Source of the DNA: Ectobius pallidus
Taxonomy: Eukaryota > Arthropoda > Insecta > Blattodea > Ectobiidae
Direction of reading: 5' to 3'
DNA length: 64,000 bases
Assembly (NCBI GenBank): GCA_964059195.1
Contig: CAXKWD010000011.1
Coordinates: forward strand, 15,660,978-15,724,977
The notes beneath the pieces are model-generated. The model made no database searches, was not told where the DNA came from, and saw only the letters and a program-made list of their open reading frames with translations. Below, in pieces: positions 20,401-28,784 of the stretch; the first letter of the stretch is position 1; each line of letters begins with the position of its first letter. Made by a program: the position numbers and the translations under genes.

Positions 20401-22886
20401 GTGATTCAAATTGAGGAGCTACTTGATAGAGAAGTAGCGGCTCCGGTCATGGAAACCACCATTAACGACCATTGGTGTCGGCATGCTGACCACATGCCCC
20501 CAAACCTGCCATCTGCCTATGGTAGATGATGCAGCGGTCGGGTGGTAGGCCTTGTCCCTTCAGGGATGTTGCACCACGGAGTTTTAAAATAACTCCGAAA
20601 CTAAATTCCAGCACACCAACAATGGTTACAGGTCTAAATAGCTGAGCTGTAAATAAACATCACCAAATAACATATTCTACAGAGGAAAATTTGATCTTGG
20701 TGGTAATCAAACAAGCAATTCACAGGATTTTTGGACCAGTTGGTCCTTTTACCTATTCCAAAAAAGTAGTTAACTCCTGTAACTGGTTCATATTCATCTT
20801 TGGTCTCCTCATGATCTTGCTCCATCTCTGAATCACTCTTCACGTTTTTTCAAACTCATCTTCCCCAAAATCCCTGTTCACTGAGGGGTCTTCCACATCA
20901 AAATCTTGCAACAAACACATCACTTTGTAAAGATGAATCGGTTTAGACAGATCACAAAATTTCCAGGCCGTTTTAGCAGAAAATCTTGATGATATCAGAG
21001 AAAACATCAACATAAGCACATTTTCGGGTGCAATGAGCCTGGGAGGCCAAACTGAAAATCTACATATCCGAAAGATATCAATTAAATTTTGTATGATACA
21101 GTAATAAAATGAATAATATATACACTCATTATAAGAGAATTGTTTTAAAAATTCAGGAATTACTAGCCTTCTTGTTTGTGACGAATTCGGGCACTGTGCC
21201 TGTGAAATCAATATGGTGACACCTGCTCTCCGCGAAGTGGGTGAGTCACCTGAGTCGGGGGACTCCAAACATCAGGTAAAGAAAGGAGACTACTTTAAGA
21301 GGTAGACTCCTTCTCTGGAGAGGGAATGAAAACTACTATTATAAAGCTGTGACTATCAGGTCAATTGCGCCTGAAGGAGGCATCATTTGTTTGGGAACAA
21401 TTTGAACAACCTCCCTACAGTTCGGATTTGGCATCAAACGATTTTCATCTGTTTCTTCATCTTGAGAAATTCCTTGGTGGAAAACATTTCAATGATGATG
21501 ATGTGAAACAAATTGTGGCTTTCTTCACAGGCAGAATCATTCTTTGATGTAGGCATACAAAAACTGGTTTCTTGTTATGAAAATTGCCAGAATAACAACG
21601 CTGACTATGTGGAGAAGCAGAGTAAGGTGTAAGGTAATGAATGATAATAAAGCATTTGCAAAATAATTTTCAGTTATTTTTTAAAAAATTATCGGTACTT
21701 ACTTGAAAGCAAGCCTCGTATTTGTTTTCATACATCTTACAGAGGTCATTGCCACCTAACATGGCAGTGCGCTGTTCCCACTCTGCGAACCTCTCAATCT
21801 AATTATCTCAAAAACCATAAACATAATAACCAGGGCCCGGATTCTGATGACCTAAAATTGTTTGAAAAATGACCTATAAAATGACCCTGGATTTTAAAGA
21901 AAATTACTTAATAATTATAAAAAAATGACCTAAAAACTGATATTATATTTATAAAAAATTATTATTGTACACACAAAGTTGTAGACTAGTTTGTACATAA
22001 TCGTAAAAACTGTAAATAACTGTAATGTTGTGAATGTTCTTTTCTCATGGAAATTTATACTGGCACTGAATCAAAATTCGGAATTTCCTTTTGTGGTCTG
22101 CCAGATTATATTGTTGTTTAATTGAGAGTAAACAGTAGTTTGTACTCTCAAATCCAAGCACGTAGCAGACTCTGGTGCCAAGTCAGTCTAATAACAATAG
22201 TAATATAATACAACATTTTGGCGTTTCTTTGATTCTCATTTCCGACTGAGACATGACAATACTTTAATGCCGAATTTTTCCTTCTTGCGTTAAACAAACA
22301 ACACTTCAAAGACAGCACTGCTAGCGATGAAAAAAAAATAATGTAAATACATGAAAATTACTAAATAAGGAAGAAAATAACACGAAAATGACAAAATAAT
22401 GACCTAAAATTGAAATAAATGCCCTAAAAATATAAAAATTCATAAAATGAAAAAAAAAAAAGACCTAATAAAAATGTACTTCTATAATCTAGAGGCCATG
22501 ATTAGGATTTATCTACAAGTTGGCAATGTCTATGCAGCATCAATAAAAAGATGACATGTCATTAGAATCCGGGCCCTGGTAATAACAAACACAAAAAAGG
22601 TTTTATTTTTACATTATGAACTTGGTGGTGTGGAAGATAAGGTCTTGAGGCCATAACTCCAACTGATTAAATAAAATAATACAATCATCTGTTTCTTTTT
22701 CAGGAATCCACAAATCGTAATAGGTATAACAGTGATGAAGTACAAGTTCTGTTCGTTTCTTCAAATTACGACCTGATAACAACCAAACTACCCCATGGTG
22801 TAACTTCAGTGTCATGCGGAACATACACCAACATAGGATTAGCTGAGTGGCCAGGAGAGAAATGCGGTGAAAAAAGTGCAAATTAG
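5635..22886 (+). CDS. Seven-exon gene for a secreted cysteine-rich protein, family not recognised
   Basis: I assembled this gene by eye from splice signals; no single open frame shows it. Coding exons are 5635-5700, 11133-11261 (or 11150-11261), 14472-14555, 15359-15469, 17132-17251, 17813-17896 and 22704-22886. Every junction from exon 2 onward is phase 0 with a good GT donor, and most acceptors have a pyrimidine tract. The product is about 258 residues: a hydrophobic N-terminus typical of a signal peptide, then 14 cysteines spread over exons 2-7 and four N-x-S/T sequons (NCS, NAS, NET, NTT). It should therefore be an extracellular, disulfide-bonded glycoprotein. A TATA box lies 69 bp upstream of the ATG and AATAAA follows the stop by about 320 bp. 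The least certain points are the exon 2 acceptor and exon 6, which a SINE has disrupted. The family is unknown to me and I assign no function. Confidence 0.72.
6290..6774 (-). pseudogene. Tc1-like transposase relic, C-terminal half
   Basis: The - strand encodes VPVQDNDRTHTPN, matching the QDN.RPHT motif with the second catalytic Asp of DD34E transposases. Further on, in a shifted frame, comes LNPIEHV, the third-motif region preceded by a WPA. Stops and frame changes show it is dead. It sits in intron 1 of the secreted-protein gene, in antisense orientation. Confidence 0.78.
6780..7985. other. Intron 1 sequence, nothing recognised
   Basis: AT-rich. Two passages near 6600-6790 and 7195-7420 share words ('atttatt', 'aatgaataaaa', 'tccatgaatcgattcg'), so an old direct duplication about 620 bp apart is likely. 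No coding signal. Confidence 0.45.
7988..8577. mobile_element. Possible small element with C/G-rich inverted ends
   Basis: CATGGCCGTCCGGAAA at 7989 and the inverse of CGGACGCCCATG near 8565-8576 resemble short inverted ends, each next to a G or C homopolymer. The match is only about 12 bp with a mismatch, so this is weak. The AAT microsatellite lies inside. Confidence 0.25.
8367..8413. repeat. (AAT)n microsatellite
   Basis: Perfect AAT triplets followed by degenerate 'aatagcaataatgtgaatagt' repeats to about 8490. Apparent poly-Tyr and poly-Ile frames here are artefacts. Confidence 0.95.
8798..8945 (+). repeat. SINE family D, copy 1
   Basis: The tRNA-like head has a degenerate A box (GTCGGTTAGATGC) and B box GGTTCAATCCC. 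The tail holds 'tatttatgtgtg' and 'aaatgtgac', shared with copies at 18836 and 20155. It ends in an AAT-rich tail. Confidence 0.7.
9000..11130. other. Intron 1 sequence, no element recognised
   Basis: Contains a (TTA)n run at 10668-10692 and otherwise unremarkable AT-rich sequence. No exon with both splice borders could be found that would repair the phase mismatch between exons 1 and 2. Confidence 0.45.
11133..11261 (+). CDS. Exon 2 of the secreted-protein gene
   Basis: The open frame encodes three cysteines (MCNG, ACYGCF) and ends at a strong donor, CCAAT|GTAAGTT. The best-looking acceptor is ATCTTACAG just before 11150, but that leaves one base before the first codon and clashes with the phase-0 end of exon 1. 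The weaker acceptor AACGCCAG before 11133 keeps phase 0 and adds six residues (YVTSYS). Either the weak acceptor is used or a short exon in the 5.4-kb first intron has been missed. Confidence 0.6.
11262..12596. other. Intron 2 sequence, nothing firm
   Basis: AT-rich. 11820-12400 looks slightly coding-like in broken frames but no motif is recognisable. Confidence 0.4.
12609..12881 (+). mobile_element. Retroposed palindrome made of two facing tRNA-like sequences
   Basis: The insert is flanked by a perfect 12-bp duplication, ACCGTATATCAC, at 12597-12608 and 12882-12893. Inside, 12665-12751 and 12795-12881 are 87-bp inverted arms with one mismatch, around a 43-bp spacer. Each arm contains a tRNA-like body: D-arm GCTCAGTTGGTAGAGC, anticodon stem TTGGC/GCCAA, and T-arm GGTTCAAGTCCC. 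The acceptor stem pairs poorly and base 37 is T, so these are pseudo-tRNAs of SINE type and not working genes. Confidence 0.82.
12795..12860 (+). pseudogene. tRNA-like arm, anticodon loop GTGAATA
   Basis: The cloverleaf has a good D-arm, a 5-bp anticodon stem and a good T-arm, with GAA in the anticodon place (would be Phe). The acceptor stem has about three mismatches and T at position 37 is abnormal. An inverted copy lies at about 12686-12751. Read as a SINE head, not a functional tRNA. Confidence 0.6.
13226..13345. repeat. Direct repeat, left copy
   Basis: Shares 'ttaatgatttccaattagca' and neighbouring words with 13748-13858, about 520 bp downstream. Roughly 110 bp match with scattered differences. 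The pair brackets a region with no recognised gene and precedes the mariner relic. Confidence 0.85.
13748..13858. repeat. Direct repeat, right copy
   Basis: Second copy of the 110-bp repeat seen at 13226-13345. It begins AAATCCGATCGTTTAA, where the left copy has AAATCCGATCATTTAA. Confidence 0.85.
13868..14290 (+). pseudogene. mariner transposase relic, C-terminal third
   Basis: Encodes LLVHDN.RPHTA (second catalytic Asp), then HPPYSPDLAPNNFHLF and a C-terminal tail ending near 14237. In mariners the third catalytic Asp lies in the LAPSD motif; here it is Asn (LAPNN), so the copy could not be active. A TAG precedes the HDN motif. A second fragment of the same family is at 21345. It lies in intron 2. 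Confidence 0.9.
14472..14555 (+). CDS. Exon 3 of the secreted-protein gene
   Basis: It is bounded by the acceptor TTGTTTTTCAG and the donor TTTCAG|GTATGT. Its 84 nt encode 28 residues in phase 0 with two cysteines, and NCST is a glycosylation sequon. Its length and the spacing E-I-x3-[CT]-x3-Y ... Q-[DE]-C resemble exon 6, so an ancient internal duplication is possible. Confidence 0.72.
15359..15469 (+). CDS. Exon 4 of the secreted-protein gene
   Basis: Acceptor CTTGTTGTTTCAG and donor CATCTG|GTATGT bound a 111-nt, 37-codon phase-0 exon. It contains three cysteines (GKCNAG, FCNF, QCVR). The same frame stays open upstream to about 15152, but the pyrimidine tract and AG make 15359 the natural start. 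Confidence 0.7.
15842..16096 (+). pseudogene. Helitron (Pif1-like) helicase C-terminus relic
   Basis: The frame gives GITINKSQSQ, then VGIYQHEPVFKHGHLYVAFS and R, the hallmark C-terminal motifs of the Helitron/Pif1 helicase (ITINKSQGQ and HGQLYVAxSR). A stop precedes the first motif. No Rep domain or Helitron ends were found, so only a fragment remains. It lies in intron 4. Confidence 0.88.
16710..16888. mobile_element. 179-bp MITE with TA target duplication
   Basis: TA flanks both sides (16708-16709 and 16889-16890). Ends are CTTTGCGACTCACC and the inverse of GGTGAGTCGCAATG, with similarity continuing to about 37 bp. Size and TA target fit a Tc1/mariner-type MITE. It lies in intron 4. Confidence 0.7.
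17132..17251 (+). CDS. Exon 5 of the secreted-protein gene
   Basis: Acceptor TTTTACATTGCAG and donor GGAAAG|GTAAGA bound 120 nt, 40 codons, phase 0. It has three cysteines (LLDC, TACIL, RCRG) and three N-glycosylation sequons (NAS, NET, NTT). Confidence 0.74.
17626..17814 (-). repeat. SINE family F inserted in exon 6
   Basis: A 9-bp duplication, AGCAAAAGA, flanks it at 17617-17625 and 17815-17823. On the - strand it begins GTCTGCCACCATGGGTGAG (A box region) and has the B box GGTTTGATTCCCA. The head start GTCTGCC is shared with SINE family A. It separates the old acceptor at 17614 from the exon body. Confidence 0.82.
17813..17896 (+). CDS. Exon 6, entered through a SINE-supplied splice acceptor
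   Basis: The 84-nt phase-0 exon ends at the donor GAAGAG|GTAAGA and has one cysteine (QECL). The original acceptor is probably CATATCCCTACAG at 17614, because a SINE at 17626-17814 interrupts the exon and duplicates AGCAAAAGA. The AG at 17811-17812 lies inside the SINE end. Splicing there reads TAKEIV, where the ancestral exon would have read KAKEIV: same frame, same length, one residue changed. Use of the new acceptor is inferred, not shown. Confidence 0.58.
18010..18415 (+). pseudogene. Decayed coding relic of unknown protein
   Basis: One frame reads PPNCRLIPIDPPHYCVICMQ, then, after a stop, an acidic Ser/Glu-rich stretch (GSKEDEDESLPP, SEDENMSGHGKK) to a final TGA. Three stops in about 110 codons and no introns suggest an old processed copy or transposon ORF. 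The C-x2-C-x2-C pattern hints at metal binding. I do not recognise it. Confidence 0.35.
18836..19010 (+). repeat. SINE family D, copy 2
   Basis: B box GGTTCGATCAC, then 'atttataggtgtccataaat' and 'acaggtctaagtaac', the latter shared with copy 3 after its interruption. The head is degraded. Confidence 0.6.
19088..19988 (-). mobile_element. hAT element with 8-bp target duplication
   Basis: TGCTAAGG is duplicated exactly at 19080-19087 and 19989-19996. The ends are CAGGCCTTTCCAACT and the inverse of AGTTTGAAAGGCCTG (one mismatch). An 8-bp duplication plus CAG-type ends define hAT. The body carries a broken transposase on the - strand. It lies in intron 6. Confidence 0.9.
19361..19862 (-). pseudogene. 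hAT transposase relic with dimerisation-domain motif
   Basis: In broken frames the - strand reads INTMCDRIEAFKMQSLLFKD, then FPKLHVLALKFTSI and TYACEQMFSIMNLHKSK. The last is the conserved C-terminal hAT dimerisation motif (usually T..CE..FS.MN..KSK). Many stops. The style matches Charlie/GTF2IRD2-like hAT transposases. Confidence 0.82.
20155..20680 (+). repeat. SINE family D, copy 3, split by a SINE A insertion
   Basis: The head and body at 20155-20277 and the 3' part at 20585-20680 ('acaccaacaatggttacagg') become continuous once the inserted SINE A is removed. It is a clear nested insertion and shows that family A moved after family D. Confidence 0.78.
20278..20584 (+). repeat. SINE family A, copy 1, full length
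   Basis: A perfect 13-bp duplication, TAAAATAACTCCG, at 20265-20277 and 20585-20597 flanks a 307-bp element. It has a tRNA-like head (TGGTTAGCGTC, GGTTCGATCCCCG) and a GC-rich body. It is the best-preserved copy in the window. Confidence 0.92.
21345..21690 (+). pseudogene. mariner transposase relic, second fragment
   Basis: Encodes PPYSSDLASNDFHLF and HLEKFLGGKHFNDDD, the same family as the relic at 13868. It keeps the third Asp (ASND), but the frame breaks soon after and the upstream catalytic region is missing. Confidence 0.85.
21831..22578. mobile_element. 748-bp non-autonomous hAT element
   Basis: Ends are CAGGGCCCGGATTCTGATGA and a near-perfect inverse. The flanks ATAATAAC (21823-21830) and GTAATAAC (22579-22586) are an 8-bp duplication with one change. 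Both subterminal regions repeat GACCTAAAA-like words, as is common for hAT transposase binding. No coding capacity. It ends about 120 bp before exon 7. Confidence 0.87.
22704..22886 (+). CDS. Terminal exon 7 of the secreted-protein gene
   Basis: Acceptor CTGTTTCTTTTTCAG is excellent. The phase-0 frame runs 60 codons to TAG at 22884, with two cysteines (VSCGT, EKCGEK). The C-terminal half is rich in Gly, Thr and Pro. An ordinary AATAAA signal follows at 23209. Confidence 0.68.
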   Translation, partial: ESTNRNRYNSDEVQVLFVSSNYDLITTKLPHGVTSVSCGTYTNIGLAEWPGEKCGEKSAN

Positions 22887-23208
22887 CCTTGTTTATACTA
22901 TCAAAATTTGGGCTTTACTTTCCTTAAAGCAAATGTTTCCAATTTATATTTCCTTCTCTTCGATTAGTTTGATATTTTTTGTGTTAAACCATACATGAGA
23001 ATGGGAGTACCAGAAGAGCCATTCACCAAAATAGCAAAAAACATATTTTGGATCCAACGGTACATTTTCATACCTTCCTTCAACAACCAGAAGATGTCGA
23101 CAAGGAAGAAAAGTCAACATATGAACCAGCTGTGGGGTATTTTAAAAACATGTTCAATTTGGAAACCATTGTTCAGTAACTGTTTTTTTTAATGTTCTAT
23201 TGTAACAC

Positions 23209-23214
23209 AATAAA
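23209..23214 (+). terminator. Polyadenylation signal of the secreted-protein gene
   Basis: AATAAA lies 323 bp past the TAG, at the start of an AT-rich stretch. It is the first canonical signal after the stop in the expected direction. Confidence 0.55.
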
Positions 23215-23229
23215 GCCGTTTTAAAATTT

Positions 23230-24178
23230 TTGTAATTTATTTTTTTAAAAAGAACTGCCCCTTGAGGCTCCTAAATCATCAATTTAGATTCTAAAATATA
23301 ATTTATATCATAATACCCTCTGTAATTTTTAATTTTAATCCTTTTTTATGGTTAAGTTCTGTAACTGTAATTGAATTCTAATTTTTCATAATATAATTTT
23401 GTATGTTTGTTTACATTTAAAATTTCAATGTACCAGTATTAGTTGTTTCTTTCTCTGTCCAAATGCTACTTGCTAGCTGGTGATATTGCAGCCTAAATTC
23501 AAGAACCTTCCAGTTGAAAATCGCAGCTAGTCTTGTGTACATCATCTTTCTATAAGACATAGATTATGCCAGCAAAATTGGAAGGTAACTTTCAACATGA
23601 GCTCATGATAGATCCCTTGTGAAATTGCTGAGATGAACATTCAAATGTCAATTTGAGTTATCAATCCAGTCAGTCTTTAGTAATTCTCAGATGCTGACTC
23701 ATGTTCTCACATCTTGCATCGCGAGTAGTACTTGGATTTTGCATTCATCTGAGAATTTTTCATTCGAATGATCATTCAATTCTTGATATTACTCTAGAAT
23801 AGATTAATCATTTCTTAACACATTGCCATCAGACAGCTGAGTGGTTGGCCATCACGTGTCGCCCGGACTTTCACCCTACTGGGTGCCAGAGGTGTACCGT
23901 ACATATTCTGATTTTAGCTTGCTTGCCCCTTTGAAATTCTGCAACCAGCCACAGCTTTTAACTTGTTTGACAAGAGAGCAAGCCAGATTGCTACGATGAA
24001 AAGAAATACTGTCGCTATGAGTCACAAGCTCTTCATAACCTGGTGGGTTTCACAGAGCCTAAAGAAATTGCAAGGCCTGGCGGAAAGAATATGAAAGTGG
24101 GTATATCAGTGCACTGGTAAGTCGTGCAGTTACGTAGTTGAGGAACTTCAGATGTGTTTAGAGTGCAAGTAAAAGGAG
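23230..24178. other. Downstream of the secreted-protein gene, nothing recognised
   Basis: AT-rich intergenic sequence with no repeat or coding motif that I can name. Confidence 0.4.
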
Positions 24179-24179
24179 A

Positions 24180-24470
24180 ATGGAGAATTTTACCCTGAAG
24201 GAAGCCGAGGAGAAACTAAAATGTGGAGAGTTTGAATTATCAATGAACAAAGGTACTAGTCCGGCATGGGAAAAATTTTCTACCATTTTCGAGAAAACCT
24301 CAAAAAAATCAATAATAAGAATAACAATAATAAAAATAATAAATGTGTTAAGACGCTAAAACAATTTTTAATACTTTATCCACCTTTTATTTATCTGCAT
24401 GATGAATTTCTTCTACCAGCATGTAGAAAAGCAAGAAAGTATTACCTACACCTAGCAACTACAGTTGTTT
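24180..24470 (+). pseudogene. Possible hAT transposase N-terminal fragment
   Basis: ATG at 24180 opens MENFTLKEAEEKLKCGEF, then SPAWEKFSTIFEKT. The W-x2-F pattern is typical just before the BED zinc finger of hAT transposases. An AAT-rich run then destroys the frame, and C-V-K follows out of frame. Weak but specific wording. Confidence 0.4.
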
Positions 24471-24479
24471 AGCTGATAG

Positions 24480-25170
24480 GTATGTCGCAAGCTTATTCAG
24501 ACTTGCATGGGTTAAGTTCAGCCCGACCCATCCAAGTCTAAACAAACCTGCCTGCTTGCTAGCTGCGACGCTGGCAACTTGCTTGCCTGGCGTGCAAGCG
24601 GGTATGGGCAAGCTAAAATCGAGATTTGTACACTTCTACTGGGTGCAATACCTGCTCTTTAAAGGAACCACCCTGCCACTTAGTTTAAATGGCTGTACAT
24701 TTCTCAGAATAAACAAAATATGTTTGAATAACATTTCATTAGTGTACTCACCACATCTGCTAGTAGTGTTTCAATGTGTGGTATCGCCCAAAACATTCGC
24801 CTTTGTGAAGTGCGACAGTGTAAAACGAGCATATTTAGTGAAATTCACCCTCTTCTTGTGTGCACTGCTAACCCAGCAAGGTTTTGAAGGGTACTTTTTC
24901 TTTTCTGTCACTATTGCTTATAAATTGTGCTTCTTCAAATTCCCTGAAAGCCTGCCTGGTGGGTATTTGTGTGGTGCTCTAGGGGTGGGCAGTTTTCTTC
25001 TTCCTCTCCTGTTGCATTCTCTTGCGAGTTCATTGCTTGCAGTTTCTAAAAATAATTTTTTTGTATAAATTTTTGGTGTCAGGGTTCTGAAATGTATATA
25101 CCCTAAACGCTTTAAATTGGGCACGGTTTAACAACCATAGCACAATTTCTTTGCTCCTTTCATGGTTTTT
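24480..25170. other. Long open frame, probably not a gene
   Basis: A 170-codon frame (24556-25068) is Leu/Phe-rich without a recognisable domain. Upstream there are near-repeats of 'gcttgc' and 'cttgcctg'. I regard it as chance or transposon debris. Confidence 0.35.
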
Positions 25171-25178
25171 CTAACCTA

Positions 25179-25227
25179 AGTAAGTATGAAGATTTCCAGG
25201 GCCTGTCGTCAATGTGTTAAAATCATT
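25179..25227. repeat. 49-bp direct repeat, left copy
   Basis: Identical to 25974-26022 ('tatgaagatttccagggcct' within). The two copies bracket the piggyBac fragment. A third partial copy lies at about 25936-25960. Confidence 0.9.
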
Positions 25228-25273
25228 CAATCACTAGTCTGTTCTGTCGACACCCTTCATGTACTTATTATAT

Positions 25274-25618
25274 TCAAGGATACAAGAAGGCTTGTTTATT
25301 ATATCCCCATCTGTTTTCTTTGTCTTTTGATAGTCGCTTAGTGTTATGTGCTGACCATTCTAACTTTTCTTTTATCTTTCCAAGTCTGGAGGAGAATATC
25401 ATCCTTTCTGCAAAATATGCTTCCTCTGCATTCAATTTCTTCCCTGCCTCAGAAAAGAACCTTGGAAGTCCTCTGCTGCTTCTAAATGTGCCACAAACCA
25501 TTCTTCTACTCTCAAGCAAATGTTCTGCTATAGCAACACTCTTATAATAATTATCTTGATAGACGTGATGCCATAGGCCCAGGTTTGGTTCCAGAATGGA
25601 AAATTCTCTTCTTTTCAT
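25274..25618 (-). pseudogene. piggyBac-type transposase fragment
   Basis: Encodes HVYQDNYYKSVAIAEHLLE, then VCGTFRSSRGLP, a close match to the DDE_Tnp_1_7 core (DNYY.S..L...L......CGT.R..R.G.P), including one catalytic Asp (QDN). The frame starts mid-domain and there is no C-terminal Cys-rich finger. 115 residues remain of the roughly 550-600 usual. No TTAA-bounded ends were found. Confidence 0.85.
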
Positions 25619-25973
25619 TTAATTCTATCACTGTCACTATGAGCATCTGAACTATCAACAGCATAAAGTAAATCCATAATTCCATCATCATGAAAGGGCC
25701 TATGGTAAATACTTTTTTATTCTCTCAAAGATCATTACAAAACTACAGATAGAAAGTCAACAGTCTGCATAGCTATATTTCCTAACTGTGAAAAACTACA
25801 CATGAAAAGAACAAAAGGAGAGGAAAGGGTCCAAGAACATCTAGCAACTTTCTATTCTATGATAAATCACCATATTTTGAAACCTACGACTTAAACTGTA
25901 AAAGTTAACATACGACAAAGAACCCACTCCGTAAAAATGAAGATTTCCATGGCCTGTCACCTGCCGCTGGCTG

Positions 25974-26022
25974 AGTAAGTATGAAGATTTCCAGGGCCTG
26001 TCGTCAATGTGTTAAAATCATT
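25974..26022. repeat. 49-bp direct repeat, right copy
   Basis: Second identical copy of the repeat at 25179-25227, 795 bp away. Confidence 0.9.
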
Positions 26023-26029
26023 TGATTCT

Positions 26030-27580
26030 GCCCATGGACGGGTTGGACAGACAAGTAAGAGCAGTAAGTTTCTGAGTTTTCCAGGAAACCATAAAATTTT
26101 TTTTTATAAAATTAGGACTTATGATTTGGGCCCCTGTTGATTCTGACAGAGGGCACAAAGACCACTGTATAAATTATCATGAACTGATTCCCATATGTCA
26201 CGGATTTCATGAACAAATTGCAATTTTGTAGCATAAGAAGATGTTATGAAACACATAGGTGGGCAGAGTCTAAGGTGGAAGCGGATTGAACTAAATCGTA
26301 GTCAATTAACTTTAATAGACATCTAGATAGGTTATGCAAACAGAGGTCTTTTTCGCTTGGGAAAGATGGTCCCAAGAGAGTGCAGCATTTTAGTAATAAA
26401 TTAAGTACTTGAAATCCAATTGTTATGAAATAAACACCATTTTGTTAACCAAAGAAAGAGGAATAAAATGGAGCTAAAATTGGAATTTTGAAATTTTCAG
26501 CCCTATTCACGATTGTCTCCTCTTAAAATATAATTAATGAATGTGACAATGAAAATCCAGAACTCTACTTATAAAGTCATTTCAGAATATGATATATTCA
26601 CAATCGATTTGGTTAATTATGTCCTGGTTATCACTCATGAATTATGGCGACCCTAATTAACATTAACTAATGCAAATGGAACTGTCTCTTGTGAGTAGGA
26701 ACTACCAGCTACCTACCTGTACCTCTGCATTAAAGTGGTGCTGGGAATGGATGTTTTACCTTCTAAGAGATATGAAATCCAATCTATTTTCTCTAATTCC
26801 CCAGACACTATATCATTTTTACTTCAAGAGCATAAAGCACTTACTGAAATCCTGACTGCTGTTTTACATGGGTTTTTATTAAAAACTGATACATTATACA
26901 CACACAAAAATAAAATCTCTTGCACACAAATGTGGAGACTTTACAATACATGGCATGCAATGTGGATTCATTAAAATATCACAACCAATATTTAGGGATA
27001 TGCAAGTGAGTTATCATTTTAAGCCAAAGCAAGCTGAGAGGTAATCCATGACTTTAAACTTTAAGTTGAAAGAAATATTAACATACATTGGAAATGCAAG
27101 TTATACTACTTGTTAAGTGACATCCTAATACATCAACAAAAAATTTGATGTGTTAAAATTTTGAAGTTAGTAGCATTCACGTTAACAAGTATTACTCTTA
27201 TAAAAATAAAAACAGTAACGAAGTAATGGAAGTAATTGGTTTTGCTGACAATCTAAAGTAATAATAAACAAACAAGGCAAGAAAAGAAAAATCGTGGAAC
27301 AATCTTTAAAGTATTGGTAAAAGTAAGCAAACACACACATAAAATCAAGGTTTAAGTTACTGTAAAAAAAGCAACAAAATATAACATAAAACACAAGATA
27401 TACAGCATAAATGTAATTGGCTTCAAGCAAAAAAAAATTATATTTTGGAGGGAAGAAAACATAAGAAAGAAATGTCTTGAATTAAAAATACTTTCTCAAA
27501 ATATGTATTGGAGTTTCAAGAATACTTAATTACTTACTCAATGGCAACAGACAATTCCTCAGCAAGTTAAAGGAATATTA
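26030..27580. other. No gene or element recognised
   Basis: AT-rich sequence without splice-bounded exons or repeat motifs visible by eye. Confidence 0.4.
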
Positions 27581-27584
27581 TCTA

Positions 27585-28035
27585 TTTTATGGAACCCGAA
27601 GGTTCATTGCCATGCTTACCTGAGCCCACCATTCAACCCTATTTTGTGCTAACTCTATCCAATCATCCCTCGCAAATCCTACTTCCCTTAAATCTATGAT
27701 AATATTGCCCTCCCACCTATGTCTAGGTCTTCCAAGTGGTCTTTTCCCTTCGGGTCTCCCAGTCAATACTTTTCAGACATGTCTTTCCTCCCCCCATGTA
27801 CGCAAAATGTCCAGCCCATTTCATCCTCTTTAATTACCCTTACTATATCTGGTGACGAGTACAGGTCATGAAGCTCGTTATGCAGTTTTCTCCAGTCCCC
27901 ATTTTCATCTCTCTTAGGCCCAAATATTTTCCTAAGCACACTGTTTTCGAACCCTCTCAGACTATGTTCTTCCTGAAGAGTAAGTGACTATGTCTCACAT
28001 CCATATAATACAACCGGCAGGATAATTGTCTTATA
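27585..28035 (-). pseudogene. LINE reverse transcriptase C-terminal relic
   Basis: In broken - frames the region reads FENSVLRKIFGPKRDENG, KLHNELHDLYSS, then GRPEGKRPLGRPRHRWE and WIELAQNR. This is the usual tail after the YG.E.W motif of insect RTE-like LINEs. A stop and frameshifts are present. It is a different lineage from the LINEs in the lipase array. Confidence 0.85.
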
Positions 28036-28039
28036 AGAA

Positions 28040-28780
28040 TACTACTTAAACTAATTCTATGAAGAGCAAGTGCCAAACTTACTGGTGCCCCAAATCTTAA
28101 GAATATAGAATATCTATCAGAATTTGAGAATATAAAGTCCCCTTTTGCCTACTCAATCTAATAAAACAATCTACAGACGAAGAAAAATTAAAGGAAAAAA
28201 TCATTATTGAATTTATACGAAGTCCCACCGCAAAATAGACTTTCCTGTTTAGTTCTGCTAATTTACTTGGCAAATGGTACTAGTATGAAAGCTTACACTC
28301 CCGACCACAAGCAGCAGCTTACTTGGGAGTGTCTCATGTGAAATTGTAAATATTGGATGTAAAACATAATGAAATAAATATATGTAAATCCTGATAAAGG
28401 AAAACAAAAATGGTATAGACTTGGCATAAATACACATAAAACTACACGAGAGCATCCTCAATAATACCATGTTTCATTTCTCCGACAATGAAAACCTATT
28501 ATTGCCTGGTTGTATTGTTCGATGTTTCCAATTTTAACTCAAAAGATCAAGGGAATATGGATATCCTTCAGAAGGATGTACTTTAGATGTTTAGCAGCAT
28601 GTTGAATTAAACACTTAAAATCATTCGACTAGTCAATTCATTAAAATAAAAGCTGTTACAATAACCCTCATTTAAGTATGTATCTGAGACATCTAATTTT
28701 AATTCTGCTAGTTGTACCTGAGAGTAACTGCTTCAATAGCATTCTTGCATCACATTGTTAATTATCATCAACCAGCTGTT
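28040..28780. other. No gene recognised
   Basis: AT-rich spacer between a LINE tail and a SINE. Confidence 0.4.
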
Positions 28781-28784
28781 TCTA

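Noticed and set aside
24556..25068. 170-codon open frame
   Set aside because: No domain, no splice or promoter context, and hydrophobic composition typical of chance frames in T-rich DNA.
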